This document shows, in pieces, positions 52,587 through 59,716 of a stretch of DNA of 64,000 nt (the first letter of the stretch is position 1; each line of letters begins with the position of its first letter). The stretch lies in assembly GCA_016710935.1 (NCBI GenBank), contig JADJTY010000014.1:205892-269891 (forward strand), in the 5' to 3' direction. The position numbers were made by a program, and so were the translations under genes. The DNA comes from Chitinophagaceae bacterium. GTDB taxonomy: Bacteria > Bacteroidota > Bacteroidia > Chitinophagales > Chitinophagaceae. The notes beneath the pieces are model-generated. The model made no database searches and was not told the origin of the DNA. It saw nothing but the letters and a program-made list of their open reading frames with translations.

Positions 52587-54164
52587 ATGAACATGATTAA
52601 ATTACTTTCTGGTAAGAATGCTATGATCCTGGTAATAGCAGCAATTTCCTTAAGCGCCTGTAAAAAAGGTGGACTTTTTGGTAAAAAACAAAGCAAATCA
52701 TCAGCAACAGGCTGGAACTATGATGATAAAAACATGGGTAATTTCCATGTTTCCAAAGTAAAATATCCAAAAGCAGGGCCTGGTTTGGTATTTGTACAGG
52801 GCGGATCCTTTGTAATGGGTGCCAAGGACGAAGATGTAATGGGCGACTGGAATAATGTACCCCGCCGTATTACCGTTCCCTCATTTTTTATTGATGAAAC
52901 AGAAGTAGCCAATGTTCACTATCGTGAATATTTATACTGGCTTGAAAATACATTTGCAGGCGATACCAATGTTATTAACAAAGCATTACCTGATACATTG
53001 GTTTGGCGTGAAGAACTGGCATATAATGAACCTTATGTAGAATATTATTTCCGGTTCCCGTCATATAACTATTACCCGGTGGTGGGTGTAAACTGGCGCC
53101 AGGCGCATGATTTTTGTATCTGGAGAACAGACCGTGTGAACGAATTGAATCTTCAAAGCAAGGGGTATCTAAAAAAAGATGCCATCAAAAGAGAAATGAA
53201 AGGTGCCGGTGCTGATGGTTCTTTTAATACAGAAACCTATCTGATGGCCCCTGATATGATCCAGGGCAGAAATAAGCCAAAGAAATCGGCTTTAAAAGAT
53301 GTGAACGGTAAGCCACGTTCAACTGTACGTATGGATGATGGTATTCTGAATATGGGCTATCGCCTCCCAACGGAAGCAGAATGGGAATATGCTGCCTATG
53401 GTATGTTATCTCAAAATCCCAATCCACGTTCTAAAGAGAAAAAAAGTGGTGAAGAGTTATTTTCCAATCAACAGATCTATTCCTGGAGCAATAATCCGAA
53501 TGGCTTGCGTGATAACCGCCGCGGAAGCTGGCAAGGTAAATTTTTAGCCAACTTTAAAAGAGGTGGTGGTGATAATATGGGTATTGCGGGTGGTTTAAAT
53601 GACCGTGCAGCTATCCCCGGCAACATCAAATCTTTTTATCCCAATGCGTTTGGATTATACAATATGAGTGGAAATGTAAGTGAGTGGGTAGGTGATGTGT
53701 ACAGGCCAATGACATCAACAGATGCGGAAGATTTTAACTACTTCCGTGGTAATAAATTTCAAAAATATTATAAGAATTCCGGTGGAGAATATGAAAGAGA
53801 CAGTATGGGTCGTTTGAAGAAAATTGATATTTCAGATGAAGAGGTTGCTAACCGCACAAACTACCAGAAAAATGATGTCATCAATTATCTTGACGGAGAT
53901 TCATCAAGCGGTGTATTTTACGGTTACGGGATTACATCTTTGATAAATGATTCATCAAGGGTGATCAAGGGCGGAAGCTGGAATGACAGGCCTTATTGGT
54001 TATCACCCGGTACCCGCAGATTCATGCAGGAAACACAGGCTGCAAGCACCGTTGGTTTCCGTTGTGCTCAAACTTACCTAGGACCTCCTGAAGGACCAGG
54101 GTTTAAAGAGGGGAATATTTTTGGAAAGCGTAAGCAAAATTCCCGTAAGAAAAAGAAGAAATAA
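52587..54164 (+). CDS. gldJ: gliding motility / T9SS lipoprotein GldJ
   Basis: A 525-residue lipoprotein with signal peptide and lipobox SLSAC (Cys about residue 25) and an FGE-sulfatase (SUMF1-like) fold. GldJ rather than GldK is indicated by TGWNYDDKNMGNF, GPGLVFVQGGSFVMGAKDEDVMGDWNNVPRRITVPSFFIDETEVAN, the PDTLVWREELAYNE and YYPVVGVNWRQAHDFCIWRTDRVNE segments. Further FGE motifs are YRLPTEAEWEYAAYG, NAFGLYNMSGNVSEWVGD and VIKGGSWNDRPYWLSPGTRRFMQE. The C-terminus is very basic (KRKQNSRKKKKK). GldJ stabilises the motor/T9SS ring with GldK. murF follows, as in Flavobacterium. Confidence 0.88.
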   Translation: MNMIKLLSGKNAMILVIAAISLSACKKGGLFGKKQSKSSATGWNYDDKNMGNFHVSKVKYPKAGPGLVFVQGGSFVMGAKDEDVMGDWNNVPRRITVPSFFIDETEVANVHYREYLYWLENTFAGDTNVINKALPDTLVWREELAYNEPYVEYYFRFPSYNYYPVVGVNWRQAHDFCIWRTDRVNELNLQSKGYLKKDAIKREMKGAGADGSFNTETYLMAPDMIQGRNKPKKSALKDVNGKPRSTVRMDDGILNMGYRLPTEAEWEYAAYGMLSQNPNPRSKEKKSGEELFSNQQIYSWSNNPNGLRDNRRGSWQGKFLANFKRGGGDNMGIAGGLNDRAAIPGNIKSFYPNAFGLYNMSGNVSEWVGDVYRPMTSTDAEDFNYFRGNKFQKYYKNSGGEYERDSMGRLKKIDISDEEVANRTNYQKNDVINYLDGDSSSGVFYGYGITSLINDSSRVIKGGSWNDRPYWLSPGTRRFMQETQAASTVGFRCAQTYLGPPEGPGFKEGNIFGKRKQNSRKKKKK

Positions 54165-54189
54165 GTTTTCTGGAATGATATTTTTTAAG

Positions 54190-54217
54190 GCCTCACCCCC
54201 GTTGGTGAGGCTTTTTT
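54190..54217 (+). terminator. gldJ terminator
   Basis: GCCTCACC-CCCGTT-GGTGAGGC followed by six T. Confidence 0.93.
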
Positions 54218-54242
54218 ATACATTTATTTAATACTTCTCCTT

Positions 54243-54250
54243 TAATTTTG
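54243..54250 (+). promoter_or_regulatory. TAnnTTTG box, leaderless start of murF
   Basis: TAATTTTG ending 4 nt before the ATG at 54255, after the gldJ terminator. Confidence 0.6.
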
Positions 54251-54254
54251 ATCC

Positions 54255-55553
54255 ATGCAGCTATCCGAACTATATACATTATACCAGCAATTCCCTTCCA
54301 TACAAACTGATACCAGAAAGGTAAAGGATGCCGATCTCTTTTTTGCCCTTAAAGGACCCAATTTTAATGGGAATTTATTTGCAAAAGAAGCATTGGCAAA
54401 AGGGGCCGCCTATGCAGTAGTTGATGAAGAAACTGAAAACAGGGACGAAAGAATTATACAGGTTCCTGATGTTTTAAAAACTTTACAGGAATTAGCGCTC
54501 TATCACCGCAAACAGTTTATTGTACCTGCTCCGGGTAAACAAATACCATTTATCGCTATTACAGGCAGCAATGGTAAAACAACCTCCAAAGAATTAGTGC
54601 ATGCTGTTTTATCAACTGCGTATAAAACATATACCACATCAGGTAATTTGAATAACCACATTGGAATACCATTGACCATCTTAAAAATAAAGCCCGATGC
54701 AGAAATAGCCATCATTGAAATGGGGGCCAATCATCAAAAAGAGATAGAAGCCTATTGTGTATACACAATGCCTACACATGGCGTTATTACCAATTGCGGC
54801 AAGGCCCATTTAGAGGGCTTTGGCGGCGAAGAAGGCATTCGCAAAGGCAAAGGGGAATTGTACGATTATTTAAGGGATCATCATGGAATTGCTTTTGTGA
54901 TGTGGGATTATGATTATTTGCAGGAGATGAGCAAAGGGATACCACAGGTAATCACTTACGGAACCCGGGAAGCAGGTATTACCGGCTTTGTGAAAAAAAG
55001 TACTGGTTTACTGGAAGTTTCCATAACTGCGGGAGCCAATATTGATTCGATACAAACAAACCTGGTGGGCGAATATAACCTGCCCAACATTTTACTGGCA
55101 GTAGCTATTGGCAAATATTTTAACGTGGCGGATGATAAAATAAAAGCGGCTTTGGAAAACTATATTCCATCAAACAGCCGGTCGCAGTTGATCAAAAAAG
55201 AGGGTAACAAAATTATTTTAGATGCTTACAATGCAAACCCCACCAGCATGAAAGCCGCTGTTGAAAATTTTGTAAATATGGAAGGTGCTGAAAAAGTTTT
55301 AATACTTGGGGGCATGATGGAACTTGGACCGGAAAGCCAAAAAGAGCACCAGGCACTGGTTGACCTGATTGGTAAATACACATGGAAAGATGTGGTGCTG
55401 GTTGGAGGGGATTTTAATAAAGTAGATCATGCTTATTTATATTTCGAAAATGCTGCTCAGGCTAAAGATTGGTTTAAGGGTCAGCATTACAAACATGCTG
55501 CTATTCTGGTTAAAGGATCCAGAAGTACGCAGATGGAGAAAGTACTGGAATAA
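54255..55553 (+). CDS. murF: UDP-N-acetylmuramoyl-tripeptide--D-alanyl-D-alanine ligase
   Basis: Adds D-Ala-D-Ala to UDP-MurNAc-tripeptide, last cytoplasmic step of the peptidoglycan precursor. The 432-residue Mur ligase has QTDTRKVKDADLFFALKG (N domain), the ATP loop ITGSNGKTTSKE (about residue 104), TSGNLNNHIGIPLT, IIEMGANHQKEI and LDAYNANPTSMKAAVENF. Length is normal. It has its own predicted leaderless promoter and sits between the gldJ terminator and the GIY-YIG/tRNA-Ser repeat region. Confidence 0.95.
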   Translation: MQLSELYTLYQQFPSIQTDTRKVKDADLFFALKGPNFNGNLFAKEALAKGAAYAVVDEETENRDERIIQVPDVLKTLQELALYHRKQFIVPAPGKQIPFIAITGSNGKTTSKELVHAVLSTAYKTYTTSGNLNNHIGIPLTILKIKPDAEIAIIEMGANHQKEIEAYCVYTMPTHGVITNCGKAHLEGFGGEEGIRKGKGELYDYLRDHHGIAFVMWDYDYLQEMSKGIPQVITYGTREAGITGFVKKSTGLLEVSITAGANIDSIQTNLVGEYNLPNILLAVAIGKYFNVADDKIKAALENYIPSNSRSQLIKKEGNKIILDAYNANPTSMKAAVENFVNMEGAEKVLILGGMMELGPESQKEHQALVDLIGKYTWKDVVLVGGDFNKVDHAYLYFENAAQAKDWFKGQHYKHAAILVKGSRSTQMEKVLE

Positions 55554-55575
55554 TATAAGTCCTAAAAAAATCCCC

Positions 55576-55625
55576 CCCTCCGTCGCTAAAGCTATGGAGG
55601 GTAAAGCGGAGACTGAGGGATTCGA
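55576..55625. repeat. 50-bp direct repeat, copy A (tRNA-Ser 3' end plus terminator)
   Basis: Starts CCCTCCGTCGCTAAAGCTAT and ends GACTGAGGGATTCGA. Differs from copy B (55953-56002) at two positions. Read on the minus strand, its first 19 nt are the last 19 nt of tRNA-Ser(GGA), broken off in the T-loop; then comes the terminator hairpin with GGGGGGGATTTTTTT. Confidence 0.92.
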
Positions 55626-55629
55626 CTTG

Positions 55630-55655
55630 GCCTCTGTAGCTTTAGCGATGGAGGC
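55630..55655. repeat. inverted copy of the tRNA-Ser terminator hairpin
   Basis: GCCTCTGTAGCTTTAGCGAT then GGAGGC. It is the reverse complement, with a few changes, of the CCTCCGTCGCTAAAGCTACGG hairpin core, 2 nt from the GIY-YIG stop codon. Confidence 0.8.
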
Positions 55656-55657
55656 AT

Positions 55658-55897
55658 TTATATTAAATGTTTGTTTCTGAATGCAATACCAGAGACTGAT
55701 TTTAAATACTTTTCAAACTCAAAAGCCTTAGTCTTATCTGTAAAAACACAATGAAAAATTATTTGAACGGGAAGTTTATTTTTGGTTGAATCTACATATC
55801 CCTTTTGGTGTCTCGTAAACCTCTCTTCGAGATTATTGGTGCAGCCTGTATAGTAAGTTCCATCATTACAAAAAAGAATATAAACTGTTTGGAGCAT
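55658..55897 (-). CDS. small GIY-YIG nuclease domain protein
   Basis: A 79-residue protein with the GIY-YIG core: TVYILFCNDGTYYTGCTNNLEERFTRHQKGYVDSTKN (YIL...YTG replacing GIY...YIG, the arginine in EERF-TRH), then AFEFEKYLKSVSGIAFRNKHLI. This single-domain UvrC/YhbQ type cuts or nicks DNA in other systems; targets here are unknown. The start ATG 55897 (MLQTVYILF) gives the family N-terminus; an ATG at 55924 gives nine more residues, and longer reading would run through the tRNA. The gene lies between two copies of a tRNA-Ser 3'-end repeat. Confidence 0.85.
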   Translation of the reverse strand: MLQTVYILFCNDGTYYTGCTNNLEERFTRHQKGYVDSTKNKLPVQIIFHCVFTDKTKAFEFEKYLKSVSGIAFRNKHLI

Positions 55898-55944
55898 AGG
55901 AAAATATTCTATGAAAAAATTCATTCTGCACTTAAAGCTACTTA

Positions 55945-55978
55945 ATAAAAAACCCTCCGTCGCTAAAGCTACGGAGGG
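55945..55978 (-). terminator. tRNA-Ser terminator
   Basis: On the minus strand CCCTCCGT-AGCTTTAGCG-ACGGAGGG followed by six T, starting 5 nt after the tRNA 3' end. It is part of direct repeat copy B. Confidence 0.9.
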
Positions 55979-56002
55979 TGAAGCGGAGACTGAGGGATTC
56001 GA
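55953..56002. repeat. 50-bp direct repeat, copy B (overlaps tRNA-Ser)
   Basis: The likely parental copy: 55984-56002 is the 3' part of the intact tRNA-Ser, and 55953-55978 its terminator hairpin. 48 of 50 positions equal copy A. Confidence 0.92.
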
Positions 56003-56070
56003 ACCCTCGGTAGAGTTACCCCTACACACGCTTTCCAAGCGTGCTCCTTCAGCCACTCGGACAAGTCTCC
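55984..56070 (-). tRNA. tRNA-Ser(GGA)
   Basis: 87-nt class II tRNA. The acceptor stem GGAGACT pairs with AGTCTCC, discriminator G; D-arm GTCCGAGTGGCTGAAGGAGC; anticodon stem/loop CACGC-TTGGAAA-GCGTG with anticodon GGA; a long variable arm (TGTAGGGGTAACTCTACC) typical of serine; T-arm GAGGGTTCGAATCCCTC. CCA is not encoded. It reads serine codons UCC/UCU and is followed by its own terminator. Confidence 0.96.
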
Positions 56071-56106
56071 ATTTTTTACCGGGTGGCAAAAATACAGTTT
56101 CAATAA

Positions 56107-56871
56107 CTATAACCCGAATATTTTTTCAGCATTTGCCGTTGTTATGGTTGCAACTTCATCAACCGGAATTTTTTTGATCTCTGCCAGTTTTTCTATAATA
56201 TATTTTAAATAACTGCTTTCATTGCGTTTCCCTCTAAACGGTACCGGTGTTAAATACGGAGAATCTGTTTCCAAAACGATATGTTTTAGATCTATTTTTT
56301 CAAGCACTTCAGCCAGGCCCGATTTTTTATAAGTAAGCACCCCTCCTATTCCCAAATAAAATCCTGCATCAATAATTTCATTTGCATTTTCTGCGGTTCC
56401 ACCAAAGCAATGAAAAATGCCTTTAACACTGCCTGATCTATATTCTTTCACCACATCAATACATTGCTGCATAGCATCACGGCTATGAATAACAATAGGT
56501 ATTTTATATGCTATTGATAATTCAATCTGTAGCCTGAATGCCTCATACTGCTGCATTACAAAGGTTTTATCCCAATAAAAATCAAGGCCAATTTCTCCAA
56601 CAGCAGCAAATTTTCTTTTAGTAAGCCATTCCTTAACTATTGCCAGTTCATCAAGGTAATTATCTTTTACAGAGCAGGGATGTAATCCCATCATGGCCAT
56701 ACATTTTCCCGGAAACTTAGTTTCCAGCAACAGCATATTTTCAATTTGAGTGCTGTCAATGGCAGGTAAATAAAATTTAGTTACGCCTTCGTCTCCAGCT
56801 CTTTTAATTACTTCGTTGATATCATTTTTAAACTCTACAAGGTATAAATGGCAATGTGTATCTACAATCAT
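56107..56871 (-). CDS. tatD: TatD family metal-dependent hydrolase (DNase)
   Basis: A 254-residue TIM-barrel deoxyribonuclease/hydrolase with two metal ions. It has VDTHCHLYLVEF, GEIGLDFYWD, IVIHSRDA, GIFHCFGGT and LETDSPYLTPVPFRGKRNESSY, giving all expected ligands. Full length. It lies 36 nt downstream of the tRNA-Ser gene's 5' end in the same direction, transcribed toward the tRNA. Confidence 0.93.
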   Translation of the reverse strand: MIVDTHCHLYLVEFKNDINEVIKRAGDEGVTKFYLPAIDSTQIENMLLLETKFPGKCMAMMGLHPCSVKDNYLDELAIVKEWLTKRKFAAVGEIGLDFYWDKTFVMQQYEAFRLQIELSIAYKIPIVIHSRDAMQQCIDVVKEYRSGSVKGIFHCFGGTAENANEIIDAGFYLGIGGVLTYKKSGLAEVLEKIDLKHIVLETDSPYLTPVPFRGKRNESSYLKYIIEKLAEIKKIPVDEVATITTANAEKIFGL

Positions 56872-56992
56872 ATTTTCGGTTTGCTTTGCAAAAATGCCGA
56901 AAAATAATTTAACGATTCTTTAAACTATACCTACAACCCCCAGTCATACACCTGTTCGTTTTATTCACCTTTAATTTTAAAAATTTATTTTT

Positions 56993-57898
56993 ATGAAAAA
57001 GACTTCAAACACCACAAGGTGGCTGCTGGCATTCAGCCTTATAGGAGCCATCGCCTTTTCCGGTTGCAAAAAAGAAGAAAGCCTTACGCCGCTCACCCCA
57101 ACAGCAACAGACGCGGTTGAATTAGCGGCCACACAGGAAGCCACTGTTGAGGAAGCTGCTTCAGAAGCCCAGTTTGATGATGTATTTAACATTACCGCCA
57201 GCATGAACAGAAGCGAAGTTGGCGAAGATCTGGGTGTAAGTGCCAATGTATCGGGCTTGTCTGAATTGGGAAGCACTACTTCCAACACAGCCCGTTGCTT
57301 TACCATCACAGTTTTTCGAAAAATTGCAAATGTTTTCCCAAAAACAGTTACTATTGACTTTGGCACCGGATGTCTGGGTCGCGACGGGAAATTCAGAAAA
57401 GGTAAGATCGTATCTATTTACACCAATCGAATGGTTGTTCCTGACGCAAAAGTATCCACAACTTTTATTGGTTACCATGTTGACAGCTTTAAGATTGAGG
57501 GCACACACATTACTGAAAACACCAGCACTCTCAATATGCAGGGCTGGAAAGTGAAAGTTATTGATGGAAAAATAACCAATACCAACACCAACCGCTGGAG
57601 AAAATGGAACAGTGTAAAAGATGTGTTGCAGGTAGCAGGCAATGGCACCCCCCATTTCCCGCTGGATGATATTTATAAAATTGACGGGGCGGCTACCGGT
57701 TCTAACTCAGGCGGGCATACCTGGTCATCACTGATAACCGAGTCTTTAATAAAGAAATTTGCCTGCCCGTGGATCGTTCAGGGAAAGATAAGATTGAACA
57801 GGGATGGCAGGACCGCTTTGCTGGATTATGGTAACGGAAATTGTGATAATCAGGCTGTCATTTACATAAATGGAATACCTCATATTATAACCCTGTAA
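56993..57898 (+). CDS. hypothetical lipoprotein, paralogue 1
   Basis: A 301-residue lipoprotein: signal peptide to AFSGC (Cys about residue 24), an acidic helical stretch (ELAATQEATVEEAASEAQFDDVFNI), then a beta domain with CFTITVFRKIANVFPKTVTIDFGTGCLGRDGKFRKGKIVSIYTNRM, YHVDSFKIEGTHITENTS and FACPWIVQGKIRLNRDGRTALLDYGNGNCDNQAVIYINGIPHIITL. No family recognised. The same layout returns in the gene at 58765, so they are paralogues; the paired cysteines (GTGC, GNC) are conserved in both. Confidence 0.7.
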   Translation: MKKTSNTTRWLLAFSLIGAIAFSGCKKEESLTPLTPTATDAVELAATQEATVEEAASEAQFDDVFNITASMNRSEVGEDLGVSANVSGLSELGSTTSNTARCFTITVFRKIANVFPKTVTIDFGTGCLGRDGKFRKGKIVSIYTNRMVVPDAKVSTTFIGYHVDSFKIEGTHITENTSTLNMQGWKVKVIDGKITNTNTNRWRKWNSVKDVLQVAGNGTPHFPLDDIYKIDGAATGSNSGGHTWSSLITESLIKKFACPWIVQGKIRLNRDGRTALLDYGNGNCDNQAVIYINGIPHIITL

Positions 57899-57979
57899 GA
57901 ACCTGTTAAAAAAATTGTTGCTAATTTAATAACAACAATGTACATTTAACACAGTTTTCATAGGGTACGGATTAAAAAC

Positions 57980-58012
57980 GGGCCAGGGTTTCTACCCCGG
58001 CCCAATTTTTTT
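57980..58012 (+). terminator. terminator between lipoprotein and deacetylase genes
   Basis: GGGCC-A-GGG-TTTCTA-CCC-C-GGCCC, then AATTTTTTT; serves the lipoprotein gene on the plus strand. Confidence 0.85.
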
Positions 58013-58035
58013 AGTTCATTACCCAAATAAAAAAT

Positions 58036-58626
58036 TTATGATCTCATAACAATTTTTTCAAACTGGTATCCTTTCTCAGAAAAATATTTTAATACGGCAG
58101 GTAACACATACCGCAATCTTTTGTAAGCTTTTTCACTATCATGAAATACAATAACAGAGCCGCTTTCCGCGTTATTCAACACATTACTTAAACATTTTTC
58201 AGGTGTGATATCTTCATCAAAATCACCACTTAATACACTCCACATAATTATTGTGTAGGGTTCGTCCTGCCGCATCAATAGCTTTCGCTGCGTGCGGGTA
58301 ATTCTTCCATAGGGCGGACGAAATAAATGAGAATCGATATAGTTTCCGGCTTTCAGAATATTTTGCAAATATTTCACATTACCGGTTTTCCAGCCATCCA
58401 GGTGATTAAAAGTATGGTTTCCAGTAGCATGCCCCTGTTCCAATATCCTGTTAAAAACTTCCGGGTGCTCTGCTACGTTTTTACCTACACAAAAAAAAGT
58501 AGCTTTGGCACCGAATTTGTTCAATTCATCCAAAACAAACGAGGTAATAACCGGGTGTGGGCCATCATCAAAACTGAGGTAAATGACTTTTTTGGGTCGC
58601 CGGGAGCTCCCAAATACTTCCGGCAA
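58036..58626 (-). CDS. polysaccharide deacetylase (NodB domain), N-terminus in another frame
   Basis: A NodB-type carbohydrate esterase: VIYLSFDDGPHPVITSFVLDELNKF (metal Asp and base), GHATGNHTFNHLDGW (HxxxH metal ligands), LFRPPYGRI and VIVFHDSEKA. Such enzymes remove N-acetyl groups from chitin, peptidoglycan or similar polymers. The open frame begins at 58626, but the true N-terminus is probably at 58669: MFYLVKTPKWVRKLFAGSIWELPATQ joins the domain if one base is added to the six-T run at 58588-58593. So the gene is likely 58036-58669 with a one-base consensus or real deletion. Confidence 0.85.
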   Translation of the reverse strand: MPEVFGSSRRPKKVIYLSFDDGPHPVITSFVLDELNKFGAKATFFCVGKNVAEHPEVFNRILEQGHATGNHTFNHLDGWKTGNVKYLQNILKAGNYIDSHLFRPPYGRITRTQRKLLMRQDEPYTIIMWSVLSGDFDEDITPEKCLSNVLNNAESGSVIVFHDSEKAYKRLRYVLPAVLKYFSEKGYQFEKIVMRS

Positions 58627-58764
58627 ACAATTTCCGCACCCATTTGGGCGTTTTTACTAAGTAAAACATAGCACAAAATAAATTTTAAACCTGATTAAAC
58701 CATTATATATAGAGATAGTCTTACTTGTTCAAAACTTAAAAATCAACACACTAAATCAAAATTT

Positions 58765-59613
58765 ATGAAAATTAAACAATTGCTGTTTGCATTTGCCATG
58801 CTTTCATTGGCCATTGGCTTCAATTCATGTAAGAAAAACAACGAAACCATTTCTGAAGAATTTGAAAACACTTTTGAAGCAAGTGGAAATCAGGCTGTAT
58901 CCGATAACCTTACCGAAGATGCCAATGACATGTTTCTGCAGGTAGCTGATGAAAATAACATTGCCGGTGGCTTTACTGCCGGCGGACCCGTTATTGTAAA
59001 TGATTTTATCCCATGCGCTACAGTAACTATCACTCCGTTGTCAGGTTTTTCCTAAAACCATTATAATCGATTTTGGAACATCCTGCACCGACAATAATGG
59101 AAATGTACGTAGCGGAAAGATCAACATTACTCTTTCTGATTCAGTAAGAAAAAATGGCAGCGTTGCAGTTATGACCTTTACAAATTATTTCATTAATGGT
59201 TTTAAAATTGAAGGTACTAACACCTGGACAAACACAAGTATAGCACCTGGCAGAAGCTGGACCCGCAGAACAGAAAACGGAAAATCACAGCTCCAGGCGG
59301 CAGATGGTGGACTCATTATGGTTTAAGAACAGTAGTGCAAACTGCAGGAGTAGCCACGCCAATTAGAATTGATGATATATTTTCTATCACCGGCACCCAT
59401 ACCGTTGTAAATTCATCAAATATACAAAGAGATATTACAGTACTTGAAGCGCTGATTAAGAAAACTGCCTGTGCAAATATTGATAATGGCAAACTAAAAG
59501 TGCAAGGGCCAAACCATTATGCAGTTATTGATTTTGGCTATGGCACACCCTGTGATAACCTGGCTGCTTTATCAATTGATGGTAGAGCACCACGTACCAT
59601 CACATTACGCTAA
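58765..59613 (+). pseudogene. hypothetical lipoprotein, paralogue 2, two frame breaks
   Basis: Similar in layout to the 56993 lipoprotein. The start MKIKQLLFAFAMLSLAIGFNSC is a signal peptide with lipobox; an acidic helical stretch follows. The frame breaks at the TTTTT run near 59046 (one base too many; FPKTIIIDFGTSCTDNNGNVRSGKINITL continues) and at AAAA near 59280 (one base too few; ITAPGGRWWTHYGLRTVVQTAGV continues). The last part ends VIDFGYGTPCDNLAALSIDGRAPRTITLR. Both breaks are homopolymer length changes, so sequencing error is likely. Confidence 0.75.
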
Positions 59614-59640
59614 GTTTTTTTAAAGTTTAAATTTTATAAA

Positions 59641-59677
59641 AAACCGTCCCTACACCATGTAGAGACGGTTTTTTTAT
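59641..59677 (+). terminator. terminator after the second lipoprotein
   Basis: AAACCGTC ... GACGGTTT with an inner TACA/TGTA pairing, followed by a T run. Confidence 0.85.
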
Positions 59678-59704
59678 ACCACTATTTTAAACATCCCACA
59701 GGCT

Positions 59705-59712
59705 TATCTTTG
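59705..59712 (+). promoter_or_regulatory. TAnnTTTG box, leaderless start of gltX
   Basis: TATCTTTG ending 4 nt before the ATG at 59717. Confidence 0.6.
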
Positions 59713-59716
59713 CAAC

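Noticed and set aside
55607..55625. Second tRNA gene
   Set aside because: Only the 3' 19 nt of tRNA-Ser are present, without anticodon or D-arm; it is a repeat copy.
55898..56089. N-terminal extension of the GIY-YIG gene
   Set aside because: It would translate the antisense-free tRNA-Ser sequence itself and the terminator hairpin; the GIY-YIG homology starts only at 55897.
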